This document shows positions 56,799-64,000 of a stretch of 64,000 bases of DNA, in pieces (position 1 is the stretch's first letter; every line of letters starts with the position of its first letter). A model generated the notes under the pieces. That model saw only the letters and a program-made list of their open reading frames with translations, was not told the DNA's origin and did no database searches. The translations under genes were made by a program, and so were the position numbers. Where the stretch lies: the NCBI RefSeq assembly GCF_018619335.1, contig NZ_JAHHDX010000126.1:1-64000 (forward strand). The letters are read 5' to 3'. This DNA comes from Alteromonas sp. ALT199 (GTDB taxonomy: Bacteria; Pseudomonadota; Gammaproteobacteria; Enterobacterales; Alteromonadaceae).

Positions 56799-57937
56799 AA
56801 AACGATACCTATTTTGTGTCTCGAATTTTCGATGGTGAACAGATACATAATGAGTGTTTAGTTACTGTACGTGATGGCAGGATTGAAACTCTCGAGCCTA
56901 ACGCCTCCCGCCGCTCCCCCTACGAGAAGTTAAACGGATTACTTGTACCTGGCTTCGTAGATCTGCAGATAAACGGCGGCGGTGGCGTTCAGTTTAATCA
57001 TGCGCCAAGCTTACCAACGCTTACCAAGATGAGTTCGGCTCACAGCCTTACTGGCACGACATCAATGCTACCTACAATCATGACAGATAGCTTTGCTGTT
57101 ATGGAACAAGGAGCAAATGCGGTGGCTCAGGCTTTGTCTCAAGATATTTCGTGTATTGTGGGCATTCACTTTGAAGGTCCACACTTAAGTGTGGCTAAAA
57201 AGGGAATGCACAGTGGTGAACACATACGAGGTTTAAGTGATAAGGAAATCGCCTTATTTACCCGAAAAGATATCGGTAATGTTCTCGTAACTGTGGCGCC
57301 TGAACAGGTAAGTACACACGATATTGCCTTATTGGTAAAAGAAGGCGTAACGGTGTTCTTAGGACATTCAAACGCGTCTGTTGAAGTGGCACAGGCAGCA
57401 ATAGACGCGGGAGCTGTTGGCTTTACTCACTTGTATAATGCTATGTCTGGTCTTAGTGCAAGAGAGCCGGGGCTGGTTGGCTGCGCGCTGGCGTCAACCA
57501 CTACCTATGCAAGTATTATTGCTGATCTTATCCACGTTAATCCATACAACATTCGCCTTGCGTTAAACGCACTAAGTAGTAATAAACTCTTTCTCGTTAC
57601 AGACGCTATGGCACCCTCGGCAAGTAAGGAAACCAGTTTTTATTACGCAGATGAAAAAATAGATCTTAAAGATCAAAGGTTAGTTACTAACAAGGGCAAT
57701 CTGGCAGGTTCAGTATTAACTATGATAGACGCAGTAAGAAACCTGTCATTAACCATGCGTGTCCCCCTTGAGCTATGTCTTAAGATGGCCACGTCTACAC
57801 CTGCCAAAGCTATTGGAAGGGAAAAAAGCCTAGGTTATTTAAAACCAGGAATGCCAGCTGACTTTTTACTATTGAATGAGGCGTTAGAAATAGACGGAGT
57901 TTGGAAGCACGGACAATTGATTAGTGAAGGTTCTTAA
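56795..57937 (+). CDS. nagA: N-acetylglucosamine-6-phosphate deacetylase
   Basis: Metal-dependent deacetylase that turns GlcNAc-6-phosphate into glucosamine-6-phosphate. The amidohydrolase landmarks are LLVPGFVDLQINGGGGVQF cut at the Gly-rich turn, GIHFEGPHLS, FLGHSNASVEVAQAAIDAGA, FTHLYNAMS, the catalytic Asp in LVTDAMAP and LAGSVLTM. At 380 residues it is normal length. It starts at an ATGA overlap with nagB-II and is the last gene of the plus-strand operon. Its product feeds nagB-II directly. Confidence 0.95.
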   Translation: MKNDTYFVSRIFDGEQIHNECLVTVRDGRIETLEPNASRRSPYEKLNGLLVPGFVDLQINGGGGVQFNHAPSLPTLTKMSSAHSLTGTTSMLPTIMTDSFAVMEQGANAVAQALSQDISCIVGIHFEGPHLSVAKKGMHSGEHIRGLSDKEIALFTRKDIGNVLVTVAPEQVSTHDIALLVKEGVTVFLGHSNASVEVAQAAIDAGAVGFTHLYNAMSGLSAREPGLVGCALASTTTYASIIADLIHVNPYNIRLALNALSSNKLFLVTDAMAPSASKETSFYYADEKIDLKDQRLVTNKGNLAGSVLTMIDAVRNLSLTMRVPLELCLKMATSTPAKAIGREKSLGYLKPGMPADFLLLNEALEIDGVWKHGQLISEGS

Positions 57938-57987
57938 CGCGGATAGTTTAAAGACTCACCCATAATAGTAAGTTCCCCTCATTGTTT

Positions 57988-58020
57988 AAAACTGGCCGAA
58001 CTAATTTTCGACCAGCTTTT
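57988..58020. terminator. Terminator hairpin between nagA and the GlcNAc kinase gene
   Basis: AAAACTGGCCGA pairs imperfectly with TCGACCAGCTTTT (one mismatch and one bulge). The loop holds the stop codon of the minus-strand kinase (58001-58003). It probably serves both convergent genes. Confidence 0.55.
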
Positions 58021-58879
58021 GCTTCATATAGTCAATAACACCGGTTTGTGGTGATGACTTAGGCGTCACTAGCAGAGATTGAACTTGCTGGGTTAAGAGC
58101 GGGGTATAAATACCGTTTAGCCCACCCACTAAGCTTAGGGGTAAACGATAATTATCCGATAAGCTCGACGCTATCGTGGACAAATAACTCGCACCTTTTG
58201 TCATTAGCGCTTTTGCTACAGGACAGTCTTTATTAAAGGCCTCTACGACCACCGGCGCTAAAACGCCATAATCTCCCCCTTTAAAACCCTTAACTTGTGC
58301 GGTAAGTTCGGCTGCTGTTTTTAGGTTGAAATGAGCACACACTGAGGAAAATAATACACTCTTTTCCTTTACGCCATCAAAGGCCAACAACGTATGTTTA
58401 ATTGCTTCTAAGCCTAGCCATGCACCACTGGCATTATCCCCTACAGCAATGCCATATCCTCCCCTGTCGAAAAATTTACCATTTTGGTATGCAGTACCTG
58501 CGGAACCAGTACCGCAAATGACAAGTGCGCCAGGGCTGCCATTATGAGCTCCTAAGCACGCACTATGTAGGTCGCTCATAACATGAACCGCTTTAAAAGG
58601 ATTAGGTAAGGAATGAAACTGTTTTACTGCACTTGGAATGTTAGCACCGGCTAAGCCCGCTCCTAAATACACCTGATCGAGACTTATTGGACGCCCCGCG
58701 CGATACACGGCTTCTTCACTAGCACTAATAATCGATCGTAAAGCTTGCTCAGCGTTCGTCATAATATTAGCTGAGCCCGATTCAGCTTGCCCGAGAATAT
58801 TGCCGTGCGTATCTTCTAACTGTGCCCGGCAACGGGTACCGCCTCCATCCACGCCAATAATATATGCTTCTTTAGTCAT
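58001..58879 (-). CDS. nagK: BadF/BadG-type N-acetylglucosamine kinase
   Basis: Cytoplasmic ATP-dependent sugar kinase predicted to phosphorylate GlcNAc to GlcNAc-6-phosphate, the substrate of the adjacent nagA. The ATPase patterns are IIGVDGGGTRCRAQLED (phosphate 1), VYLGAGLAGA, ICGTGSAGTAY (phosphate 2) and GYGIAVGDNASGAWLGLEA. At 292 residues it is typical for the eukaryote-like NagK found in Alteromonadales. A glucosamine kinase is an alternative. It is transcribed on its own from the minus strand, convergent with nagA, and none of the LacI-type sites lies before it. Confidence 0.88.
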   Translation of the reverse strand: MTKEAYIIGVDGGGTRCRAQLEDTHGNILGQAESGSANIMTNAEQALRSIISASEEAVYRAGRPISLDQVYLGAGLAGANIPSAVKQFHSLPNPFKAVHVMSDLHSACLGAHNGSPGALVICGTGSAGTAYQNGKFFDRGGYGIAVGDNASGAWLGLEAIKHTLLAFDGVKEKSVLFSSVCAHFNLKTAAELTAQVKGFKGGDYGVLAPVVVEAFNKDCPVAKALMTKGASYLSTIASSLSDNYRLPLSLVGGLNGIYTPLLTQQVQSLLVTPKSSPQTGVIDYMKQKLVEN

Positions 58880-59150
58880 GTCGATTTTTTGCTTCTTAAT
58901 CAGCCTATTAACCTCATATATTAGCGCATCACAGTGTTAATTCCCGCACTTTTTTTACTCATCGTACCCTGCTTATCTAAACATTCTTATAATAGAGGTA
59001 TTACTATTCATAACGTATGAGCCCCTCATTCAAATACTTATAAATACCGTTATTTATAGCGAGCATCTCAACGATACGGTAGTAAAGAATGTCTGTTAAA
59101 ATAACTAATTCACTTCATGTTGTACTGAGAGATTGGACAACTACAGTGTC
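58880..59150. other. Non-coding stretch before the right repeat
   Basis: A+T-rich sequence holding the upstream region of the kinase gene. I see no coding sequence, tRNA fragment or integrase remnant in it. Confidence 0.6.
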
Positions 59151-59220
59151 ATCTTCTTATTTTTGAAGCAGATACTGAAACCGACCCTTGAGTCGGTTTT
59201 TTGTGTCTGAAATTCACCAA
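59151..59220 (+). repeat. Right copy of the island-flanking imperfect direct repeat
   Basis: Seventy bases aligned with 28540-28605: ATCTTCTT, GAAGCAGATAC, AAACCGAC, AGTCGGTTTTTTGTGTCTGA and TTCAC are shared. It contains a terminator-type hairpin like the tRNA copy. The bases to its left do not match the tRNA. Confidence 0.8.
59178..59202 (+). terminator. Rho-independent terminator in the right repeat
   Basis: AAACCGAC and GTCGGTTTTTT form a stem around CCTTGA with a T-run. No gene ends just before it, so it is a transplanted or orphan copy of the tRNA terminator. Confidence 0.75.
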
Positions 59221-59505
59221 CCTAATTTGAACATTAACTTTCTAATTGCGTACTGCTTAACAACTACAGTTACTGTTGACGGTATGTCTCAAACAGTGCC
59301 TGGCGTAGTTACTGTTAAGAAAGAGAACAAAGATAAAGTGCTAGTTGCTGACGATGCAAAATGTACCGACGTTAACCTGAACAAAGAAGTTGAATCTGCG
59401 TTTTTTATCAACATCATTAGTGGCGGTGTATTCGGTTCGTCTACCGATTACGGCTCAGACAAAATGTGGAAATACCAAGATTCAGTAAGCGTACCTTGTA
59501 AATAA
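59221..59505 (+). pseudogene. 5'-truncated gene fragment of a small exported protein
   Basis: The frame is open to a stop at 59503 and encodes TTTVTVDGMSQTVPGVVTV, an Asp/Lys-rich middle, and FFINIISGGVFGSSTDYGSD with a closing SVSVPCK. This looks like the C-terminal part of a small lipoprotein of the kind that starts with a lipobox and a TQTVTV-type strand. No signal peptide, ATG or ribosome site exists: the only upstream starts are TTG or GTG codons inside the repeat and terminator. The island boundary therefore seems to have removed its 5' end. The next gene starts three bases after its stop. Confidence 0.65.
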
Positions 59506-59508
59506 GAT

Positions 59509-61341
59509 ATGTTTACACGAATTCTAAAAGGAAGCATTCTTGCTTCCTTTTTTTTGATTTTTGCAGCTAATTCCACGGCCAGTGAGGTTACTCAAACTAG
59601 CTACTCGAAAGTTGATAGCTCAACGTTACAGCAAATAGCTAACGACCCGTTGTGGCACCTATTGTTGCAACTTAAAAATGGGAAGCCAATAACTAACGAC
59701 ACCTCTATTTATATATCAAAGTCGTTCGTCAGCCCGTTAGCCGAAGCGCAAGCTACCGTAGAGCTTTTTCAGCGTAATATCCAAAACATTTGCAACTACC
59801 CTGCTCGTTTACGACTGCTCAAGCACTACATACCCGAATTTGAATCAATTTCCCCAGCCGAGCACTGCGCAGAATATCGCAAATTTCTAGAAAGTGTTCC
59901 GGCCGATAGTATCAAGCTAATTTATGCCTCGGAAAATGTTACATCTGCGAGCTCTATGATGGGGCATATTATGCTTCGTCTAGATGGCACTAACGATAAA
60001 GACATTCCCGTTAAGCACGGTATTACGTTTTTTACAGAACTAGACTCTTTAAACGTTCCTCACATCATGTACGAAACATTGATGACAGGAAAAGAAGGCG
60101 TATTTAAGGTTGCTCCTTACCAAGAATTTGAGCAATTTTATCTTTATGAAGAGCAAAGAAACATTTGGCGATACACGCTAGATTTCAACGAGCAACAGCG
60201 CCACTTTGTACAAGACTACATATGGGGAATGGGACAGCAGAGCCCCGCTTATTTTTTTCATATATTCAACTGTGCCACCGTTACTCAGTTATTGGTAAAT
60301 ATTGCTCGTCCTGCTCATCTAAATCAGGTTGCAAGCTGGTTGCCCCCTCTTGATGTTGTTAAATTTGCACAAGCAAACTCTCTCGTTGCATCAACCCAAT
60401 TCGTACCTTCAAATAAGTGGGAAATAACGACGTTAGAAGAAAGTATCGGGAGTAAACGTGCGTCTACCATATCTTCGCATTTGGCTCGCGCTCAGTTAGA
60501 TTCATTATCACTTTCGTTTGTTGAAACCAAATACGCACTGGCGCTTAATCAGTACTTTAGGTCAGCTCAAACAATCTCAGAACAGAAATATCAAAAGAAC
60601 TCCGCTGAAATTGCAGCGTTTGATGCTAAATATAAGCACCTTTCTTTAGACGTGTCTGAACTCCCTGTTCCTTCCTCTCGCCAATAAGAAGGTTATGTTG
60701 CTGCCGGTTTCACTCATCAAGACAGCCGTTCTTTCATGGCATTTCGAGCCTTTCCTGTTGCAAGAAGGCTAGCCGACGACAACAGGAGCATGATTGGTGA
60801 AACCGAGCTTATCTTGGCCGACGTTGAGTTCAGAGTTGGTTTAGAGCAAAACAACTTAGGTGATATCTATGTGGACAAGGCCATGCTTTACCAAATGGTA
60901 TCGCGAGTACCTATTACACAAAATATAAGCAACTGGTCACCTTCATTTAACATTGGGATAAATCGCGTGCTAACTGGCGAGCTAAAACGCAAACTCATTG
61001 TTCAATCAGAGTTTGGTTTAGGCTTAACACGTGAAGTTATGCAAGGTTTAGGGGTGTATAGCGACATTATAGTGGGGGCAGGCGCTAACAAGGACGAAGC
61101 ATTTGTGTACGCCAAGCCCGTTATTGGGCTAAACGCATATACAAAACTGAATAGTAAGTTGGCGGTTAACTTAAGTAGGACCTACAACCAATATGGAAGT
61201 GATGATCCAATCGATGCAGTATCGTTGAGCTTGCACCAATACGGTTTTGAAGACATCACGCTAGATTTCGAAGTGAATATACAGAAAGTTGCCGACGCAT
61301 ATGAATCCAGTGCTTCTTTTATGTTGGGGTATCGGTTTTAA
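59509..61341 (+). pseudogene. Lnb-type DUF4105 gene interrupted by an in-frame stop
   Basis: One reading frame encodes an exported protein with a signal peptide (RILKGSILASFFLIFAANST) and an Lnb-like DUF4105 domain (about 120-300) carrying ASSMMGHIMLRLDG and FFHIFNCATVTQLLVNI with the conserved His and Cys. It is cut by TAA at 60685-60687. The same frame then continues without shift for 218 codons as EGYVAAGFTHQDSRSFMAFR and a beta-rich region ending FMLGYRF, the barrel-like C-terminal part usual in this family. The full product would have 610 residues. One base change would restore it. The truncated 392-residue product may still be made. The function of these proteins is unknown. Confidence 0.8.
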
Positions 61342-61433
61342 CATTTTTTGGGGCTTTCAAAACGTAACATCTAAAGAGGGGTCTATAAATGAAAAGTGTC
61401 AGTGGGGTGTAAAACTAAATTAAGACAACTTTA

Positions 61434-61799
61434 ATGACAGCATCGAATGCACGTATTGGTATCTTTTGGATTTACCATGAAAGGCTAATATCTAGGTCTA
61501 TATTATTGTCGAAAGCAAAGTACAGTAGTCTGGGTATTGCCGACACATGTTTTAGCCATATAAGAGTTTGGGAAACCGAGAAAGCTTACCTTCCTGAATT
61601 TCCAACACTTATGAATTCTGAGTATCAGATGTTCCCTCGTGGACGAGTTCTCTTTGAGAAGAAATGTGCTACGTTTAAAGTTTTTGCTGATAGCGCTATT
61701 ATTAAAAATAAGTACAGTAGAAAACTCATTATCGACGCTTTTTCACTACAGGACGAAAAATGTAAATGGACAAGAGATACTCATTATGCGGTCTTTTGA
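61434..61799 (+). CDS. Conserved hypothetical protein
   Basis: A 121-residue cytoplasmic protein without signal peptide or membrane helix. It has the pattern ARIGIFWIYHERLISRSILL, an Asp/His segment, then HIRVWETEKAYLPEF and YQMFPRGRVLFEKK, which I associate with a small family found in many proteobacteria with no known function. The Trp-rich conserved positions support a real gene despite a weak ribosome site. It stands alone. Confidence 0.65.
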   Translation: MTASNARIGIFWIYHERLISRSILLSKAKYSSLGIADTCFSHIRVWETEKAYLPEFPTLMNSEYQMFPRGRVLFEKKCATFKVFADSAIIKNKYSRKLIIDAFSLQDEKCKWTRDTHYAVF

Positions 61800-61986
61800 A
61801 CAGCTTACTAATGGCTTTTACCTAACCTTTCAAACGCATAATCAATTTACCGGATTCATTAACTCTTTTCGTTAGGATGCAATAAGTATTCGCGAGCGAG
61901 GTGAAAGCACTTATGAAAATGGCGTTTTCTGTGAGTTACTTGATAACTAAATAAATAAAACCGATCAATGTGGAAGAGTCCAAAGC

Positions 61987-63159
61987 ATGGAAGACAACCT
62001 ACTCGTAAACTTAAGAAAGTATCGACCTAGAGATAAATCAGACCCATTAGAAAACTTTTTAACAGAAGCATTTGCGCACCTTTTAAAAAATAGCAGCGAA
62101 GTTATGGTAGCTCTCTTAGAAGAGATTAATTCAAAATTTGAGCTACCAAAAGCTTTCAATGCCAATAACTATGAAGTCTCAACCCAAGCAAACTTCGATG
62201 GAAAATTTCCTGACATGCTGGTTAAGTGGGACGATGTAGTAATAGTTTTCGAGCATAAAGTCTATTCTGAATTGAGTTATTCTCAGCTCGATAATTACAG
62301 AGCCTATGCTGAAGAACATTTCAATTATCATTACGTTGTTCTTATAACTGCACGAGAGTATCAACATAAACAAAACCCCGACTGCGCTATTTGTTGGCAT
62401 GATATTCACGAAATTTTGGGTAAAATTAAGCCTTTAAAAAATGAAACAGCCCAATGGTACTTGGAATCCTTCAAAGGGCTTCTTCAAGCAGAGGGATTGG
62501 GTAAGATATCTCCTATCAATCAATTGGCTATTACGCATTACCTTGAAGCTAAACAGCTTGAAGAACAAATGCGTTCGCTTATCAAGCAAGCCTCTCTTGA
62601 ACATATCACTTGGCCTTTAGTCCAATTATTGGAACCTACTGTAAAAGATCGACTTTCCACTGTTGAGCGTCGAATTGGAATAGAGTTCTGTAGTGTTGAA
62701 AGTGCTCAGAAGCTTGACTGGAGGCCAGGTATTTTTTGCGGCTTTTTGGCTGATGGTGCTGACCATAAATTTGAACATATAACGGGCAAACACATGCACG
62801 TCGGATTAATCTTCGACTTTCAAAAATCGTTACATAACTCGCTCCAATCAAGCTCTATCTTTAAAGGGCTTAGAAGCGAGCTCACAGAAAGAATTAACAA
62901 GTTAAATTCATCGAACGTTAGTTATTCGCCCCATGATAATAAATGGAAAGTTATTGATAGTCTAAGCGCTTCAAAAAATGTCGAAATTAACCTTTACCAT
63001 CCTTTCGCAGTGTTGATGCGCATGGATGCATTTTTCTCTGAATTACATGAGTCTACAGAGCAGCTTAATAAATTTGTTCGTTCAATTAGTTTATTACAGG
63101 AGTTGCTTTTGTCTTGCCCAAATTTTCAACCGTTCATTATTGAATTAAACACAAAATAA
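61987..63159 (+). CDS. PD-(D/E)XK nuclease-superfamily protein
   Basis: Predicted nuclease-fold protein of 390 residues. The catalytic pattern is clear: Asp76 in FPDMLV, then Glu89-His-Lys91 in VIVFEHK, followed by LSYSQLDNYRAYAEEHF, the layout of the PDDEXK_4 family. The rest (about 150-390) has no recognised domain. It is 25 bases upstream of a second small gene, and both probably form one transcript. Such proteins occur in defence and DNA-repair contexts, but no methylase, helicase or toxin is visible before the window ends, so no function is claimed. Confidence 0.75.
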   Translation: MEDNLLVNLRKYRPRDKSDPLENFLTEAFAHLLKNSSEVMVALLEEINSKFELPKAFNANNYEVSTQANFDGKFPDMLVKWDDVVIVFEHKVYSELSYSQLDNYRAYAEEHFNYHYVVLITAREYQHKQNPDCAICWHDIHEILGKIKPLKNETAQWYLESFKGLLQAEGLGKISPINQLAITHYLEAKQLEEQMRSLIKQASLEHITWPLVQLLEPTVKDRLSTVERRIGIEFCSVESAQKLDWRPGIFCGFLADGADHKFEHITGKHMHVGLIFDFQKSLHNSLQSSSIFKGLRSELTERINKLNSSNVSYSPHDNKWKVIDSLSASKNVEINLYHPFAVLMRMDAFFSELHESTEQLNKFVRSISLLQELLLSCPNFQPFIIELNTK

Positions 63160-63183
63160 TTAGAGACCATAACAGGAGTTAAA

Positions 63184-63858
63184 ATGGCCCTGACACAAAT
63201 GCAAATCATTCAGTCACTAGGCGAAGCAATGTCGTGGTTTGAAAGGGAAATCACATGGGGTGTTCCACCTACAGAGTTGCGTCACCTCATAGGAAGAATT
63301 GGTGAATTGTACGCGGCTTTAATCACTAATGGACAAATGGCTAGTGAAGTAAATCAACAAGGTTATGATGTTGTTAGCGCAGCTGGTGAGAGGGTATCAG
63401 TAAAAACCACAGCTATGATGGGCGCCAGTGGTCACATAGCGTTTAACCCTAACACATTACAATTCGTAGACCGTGTGATTGTGCTAAAGGTTAATACTGA
63501 AGAAATGCAAATAGAAACATTGCTAAACGAAGAAACAGATGTAGCAAAAACGTTTATGCGTGAATCTAGCGGAAATAGTGGAAAGTTAATCATATCGCTC
63601 TCTAGACTACTTAATACCAATAAAATAAAGAAAGATGTATCTACTGTTAATACAGTATACAAAGCACCTTACACAATTAAAGAGCTTGAAAACGGTACTA
63701 TCGAAGTCTACAAAGGAGCTGAACACATAACGCCTGCAAAGCCTATCCTTCGGGAAGTGGCAAAGCAGCTCAATCTGAGTATTTTAAATGGCAACGGTAA
63801 CCCTTTTAATACGAGGCAACTCGGCAGTTTGATTATTAGAACGTTAAAAGCAAAATAG
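63184..63858 (+). CDS. Conserved protein with a degenerate PD-(D/E)XK-like pattern
   Basis: A 224-residue cytoplasmic protein. The segment LRHLIGRIGELYAALITN, then GYDVVSAAGERVSVKTT, resembles the endonuclease core of restriction-like families: Glu41, Asp62 and Lys74 (in SVK, where the usual acidic residue is Ser72). The C-terminal half contains a small beta domain (IKELENGTIEVYKGAEHI) and a helical end. The ATG at 63184 has AGGAG six bases upstream. It follows the PD-(D/E)XK gene by 25 bases. I do not recognise the family with certainty; DUF6998 is a possibility. Confidence 0.65.
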   Translation: MALTQMQIIQSLGEAMSWFEREITWGVPPTELRHLIGRIGELYAALITNGQMASEVNQQGYDVVSAAGERVSVKTTAMMGASGHIAFNPNTLQFVDRVIVLKVNTEEMQIETLLNEETDVAKTFMRESSGNSGKLIISLSRLLNTNKIKKDVSTVNTVYKAPYTIKELENGTIEVYKGAEHITPAKPILREVAKQLNLSILNGNGNPFNTRQLGSLIIRTLKAK

Positions 63859-64000
63859 CTGTCAAAAGTAGTGGTTCTCAATGAAACTACACTTTCCTTC
63901 CTTAATTTATTGGAAAAGTGCAGCGTCGCCTTTTTCGCAACACACTAATAATTGAAGTAACCCCGCAAACCAATTAAAGTCGCTCAACACAAACTCTTCC
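63859..64000. other. Non-coding end of window
   Basis: No gene, tRNA or clear terminator is visible in the last 142 bases. Confidence 0.5.

Larger units (their letters stand above)
28540..59220. other. Genomic island: high-mannose N-glycan utilisation locus
   Basis: About 30.7 kb bounded by the direct repeats at 28540-28605 (tRNA-Leu side) and 59151-59220. Sixteen genes for binding, uptake and breakdown of N-glycans are arranged as a minus-strand unit (43490 to 29405), a lacI gene, a plus-strand unit (45020 to 57937) and a separate kinase gene. No integrase or transposase is present. Boundaries are inferred from the repeats, the decayed gene at the left and the truncated gene at the right. 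Confidence 0.65.

Noticed and set aside
59100..59160. tRNA remnant at the right end of the island
   Set aside because: The bases before the right repeat do not match the tRNA acceptor or T arm.
59188..59505. Intact 105-residue gene starting with TTG at 59188
   Set aside because: The start lies inside a terminator stem in the direct repeat, with no ribosome site or signal peptide; treated as a truncated fragment.
60736..61341. Independent 201-residue gene
   Set aside because: It is in frame with the preceding DUF4105 sequence, has no ribosome site, and encodes the expected C-terminal part of the same family.

Overview
The window looks like a chromosomal segment of a marine gammaproteobacterium of the Alteromonadales, most likely Alteromonas or a close relative. 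The support is the housekeeping block valS-holC-pepA facing lptF-lptG, an E. coli-like RraB and PlsC, many TonB-dependent receptors, and the SIS-type NagB-II with a GluP/FucP-type permease that Alteromonadales use for amino-sugar catabolism. This assignment is inference from gene content; no rRNA gene is present.

Region 1 (1-11.9 kb) is mixed core and signalling: a lipoprotein aspartyl protease, an HPt-HD-GYP fusion, plsC, rraB, a secreted protein with a GlyGly-CTERM-like tail, a PAS-PAS-GGDEF cyclase, an Arc-like protein with an SPFH protein, and a Tat-exported binding protein next to a large hybrid histidine kinase.

Region 2 (12-20 kb) is housekeeping: valS, holC and pepA on the minus strand, lptF and lptG diverging from them, and an RDD membrane protein.

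Region 3 (20-28.3 kb) looks like one regulon. It holds a TonB receptor, an ECF sigma factor with an RskA-type anti-sigma, a DUF4331 protein, a lipoprotein, a TPR-like protein and a HupE/UreJ-type membrane protein. The receptor and the DUF4331 gene share the same promoter-like element at identical distances from their starts.

Region 4 (28.4-59.2 kb) is an accessory island between a tRNA-Leu(CAA) terminator and an imperfect direct copy of that terminator about 30.6 kb away. It carries a nearly complete route for high-mannose N-glycans: GH85 endoglycosidase, four GH92 and one GH47 alpha-mannosidases, GH2 beta-mannosidase, a TonB receptor, a four-discoidin lipoprotein, two transporters, a mannose isomerase-like epimerase, NagB-II, NagA, a GlcNAc kinase and a LacI repressor with four candidate operators. 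In the GH92 at 45.0 kb the general-acid Glu is replaced by Gln. A GH92 enzyme that removes mannose-1-phosphate caps is known with that change, so phosphomannosylated (fungus-like) glycans may be a target. The SSS transporter of this locus carries a frameshift.

Region 5 (59.2-64 kb) is the scarred right flank: a gene fragment lacking its 5' end, an Lnb/DUF4105 gene with an in-frame stop, a conserved hypothetical gene, and a two-gene cassette of PD-(D/E)XK-type proteins. No integrase, insertion sequence or CRISPR array was seen.
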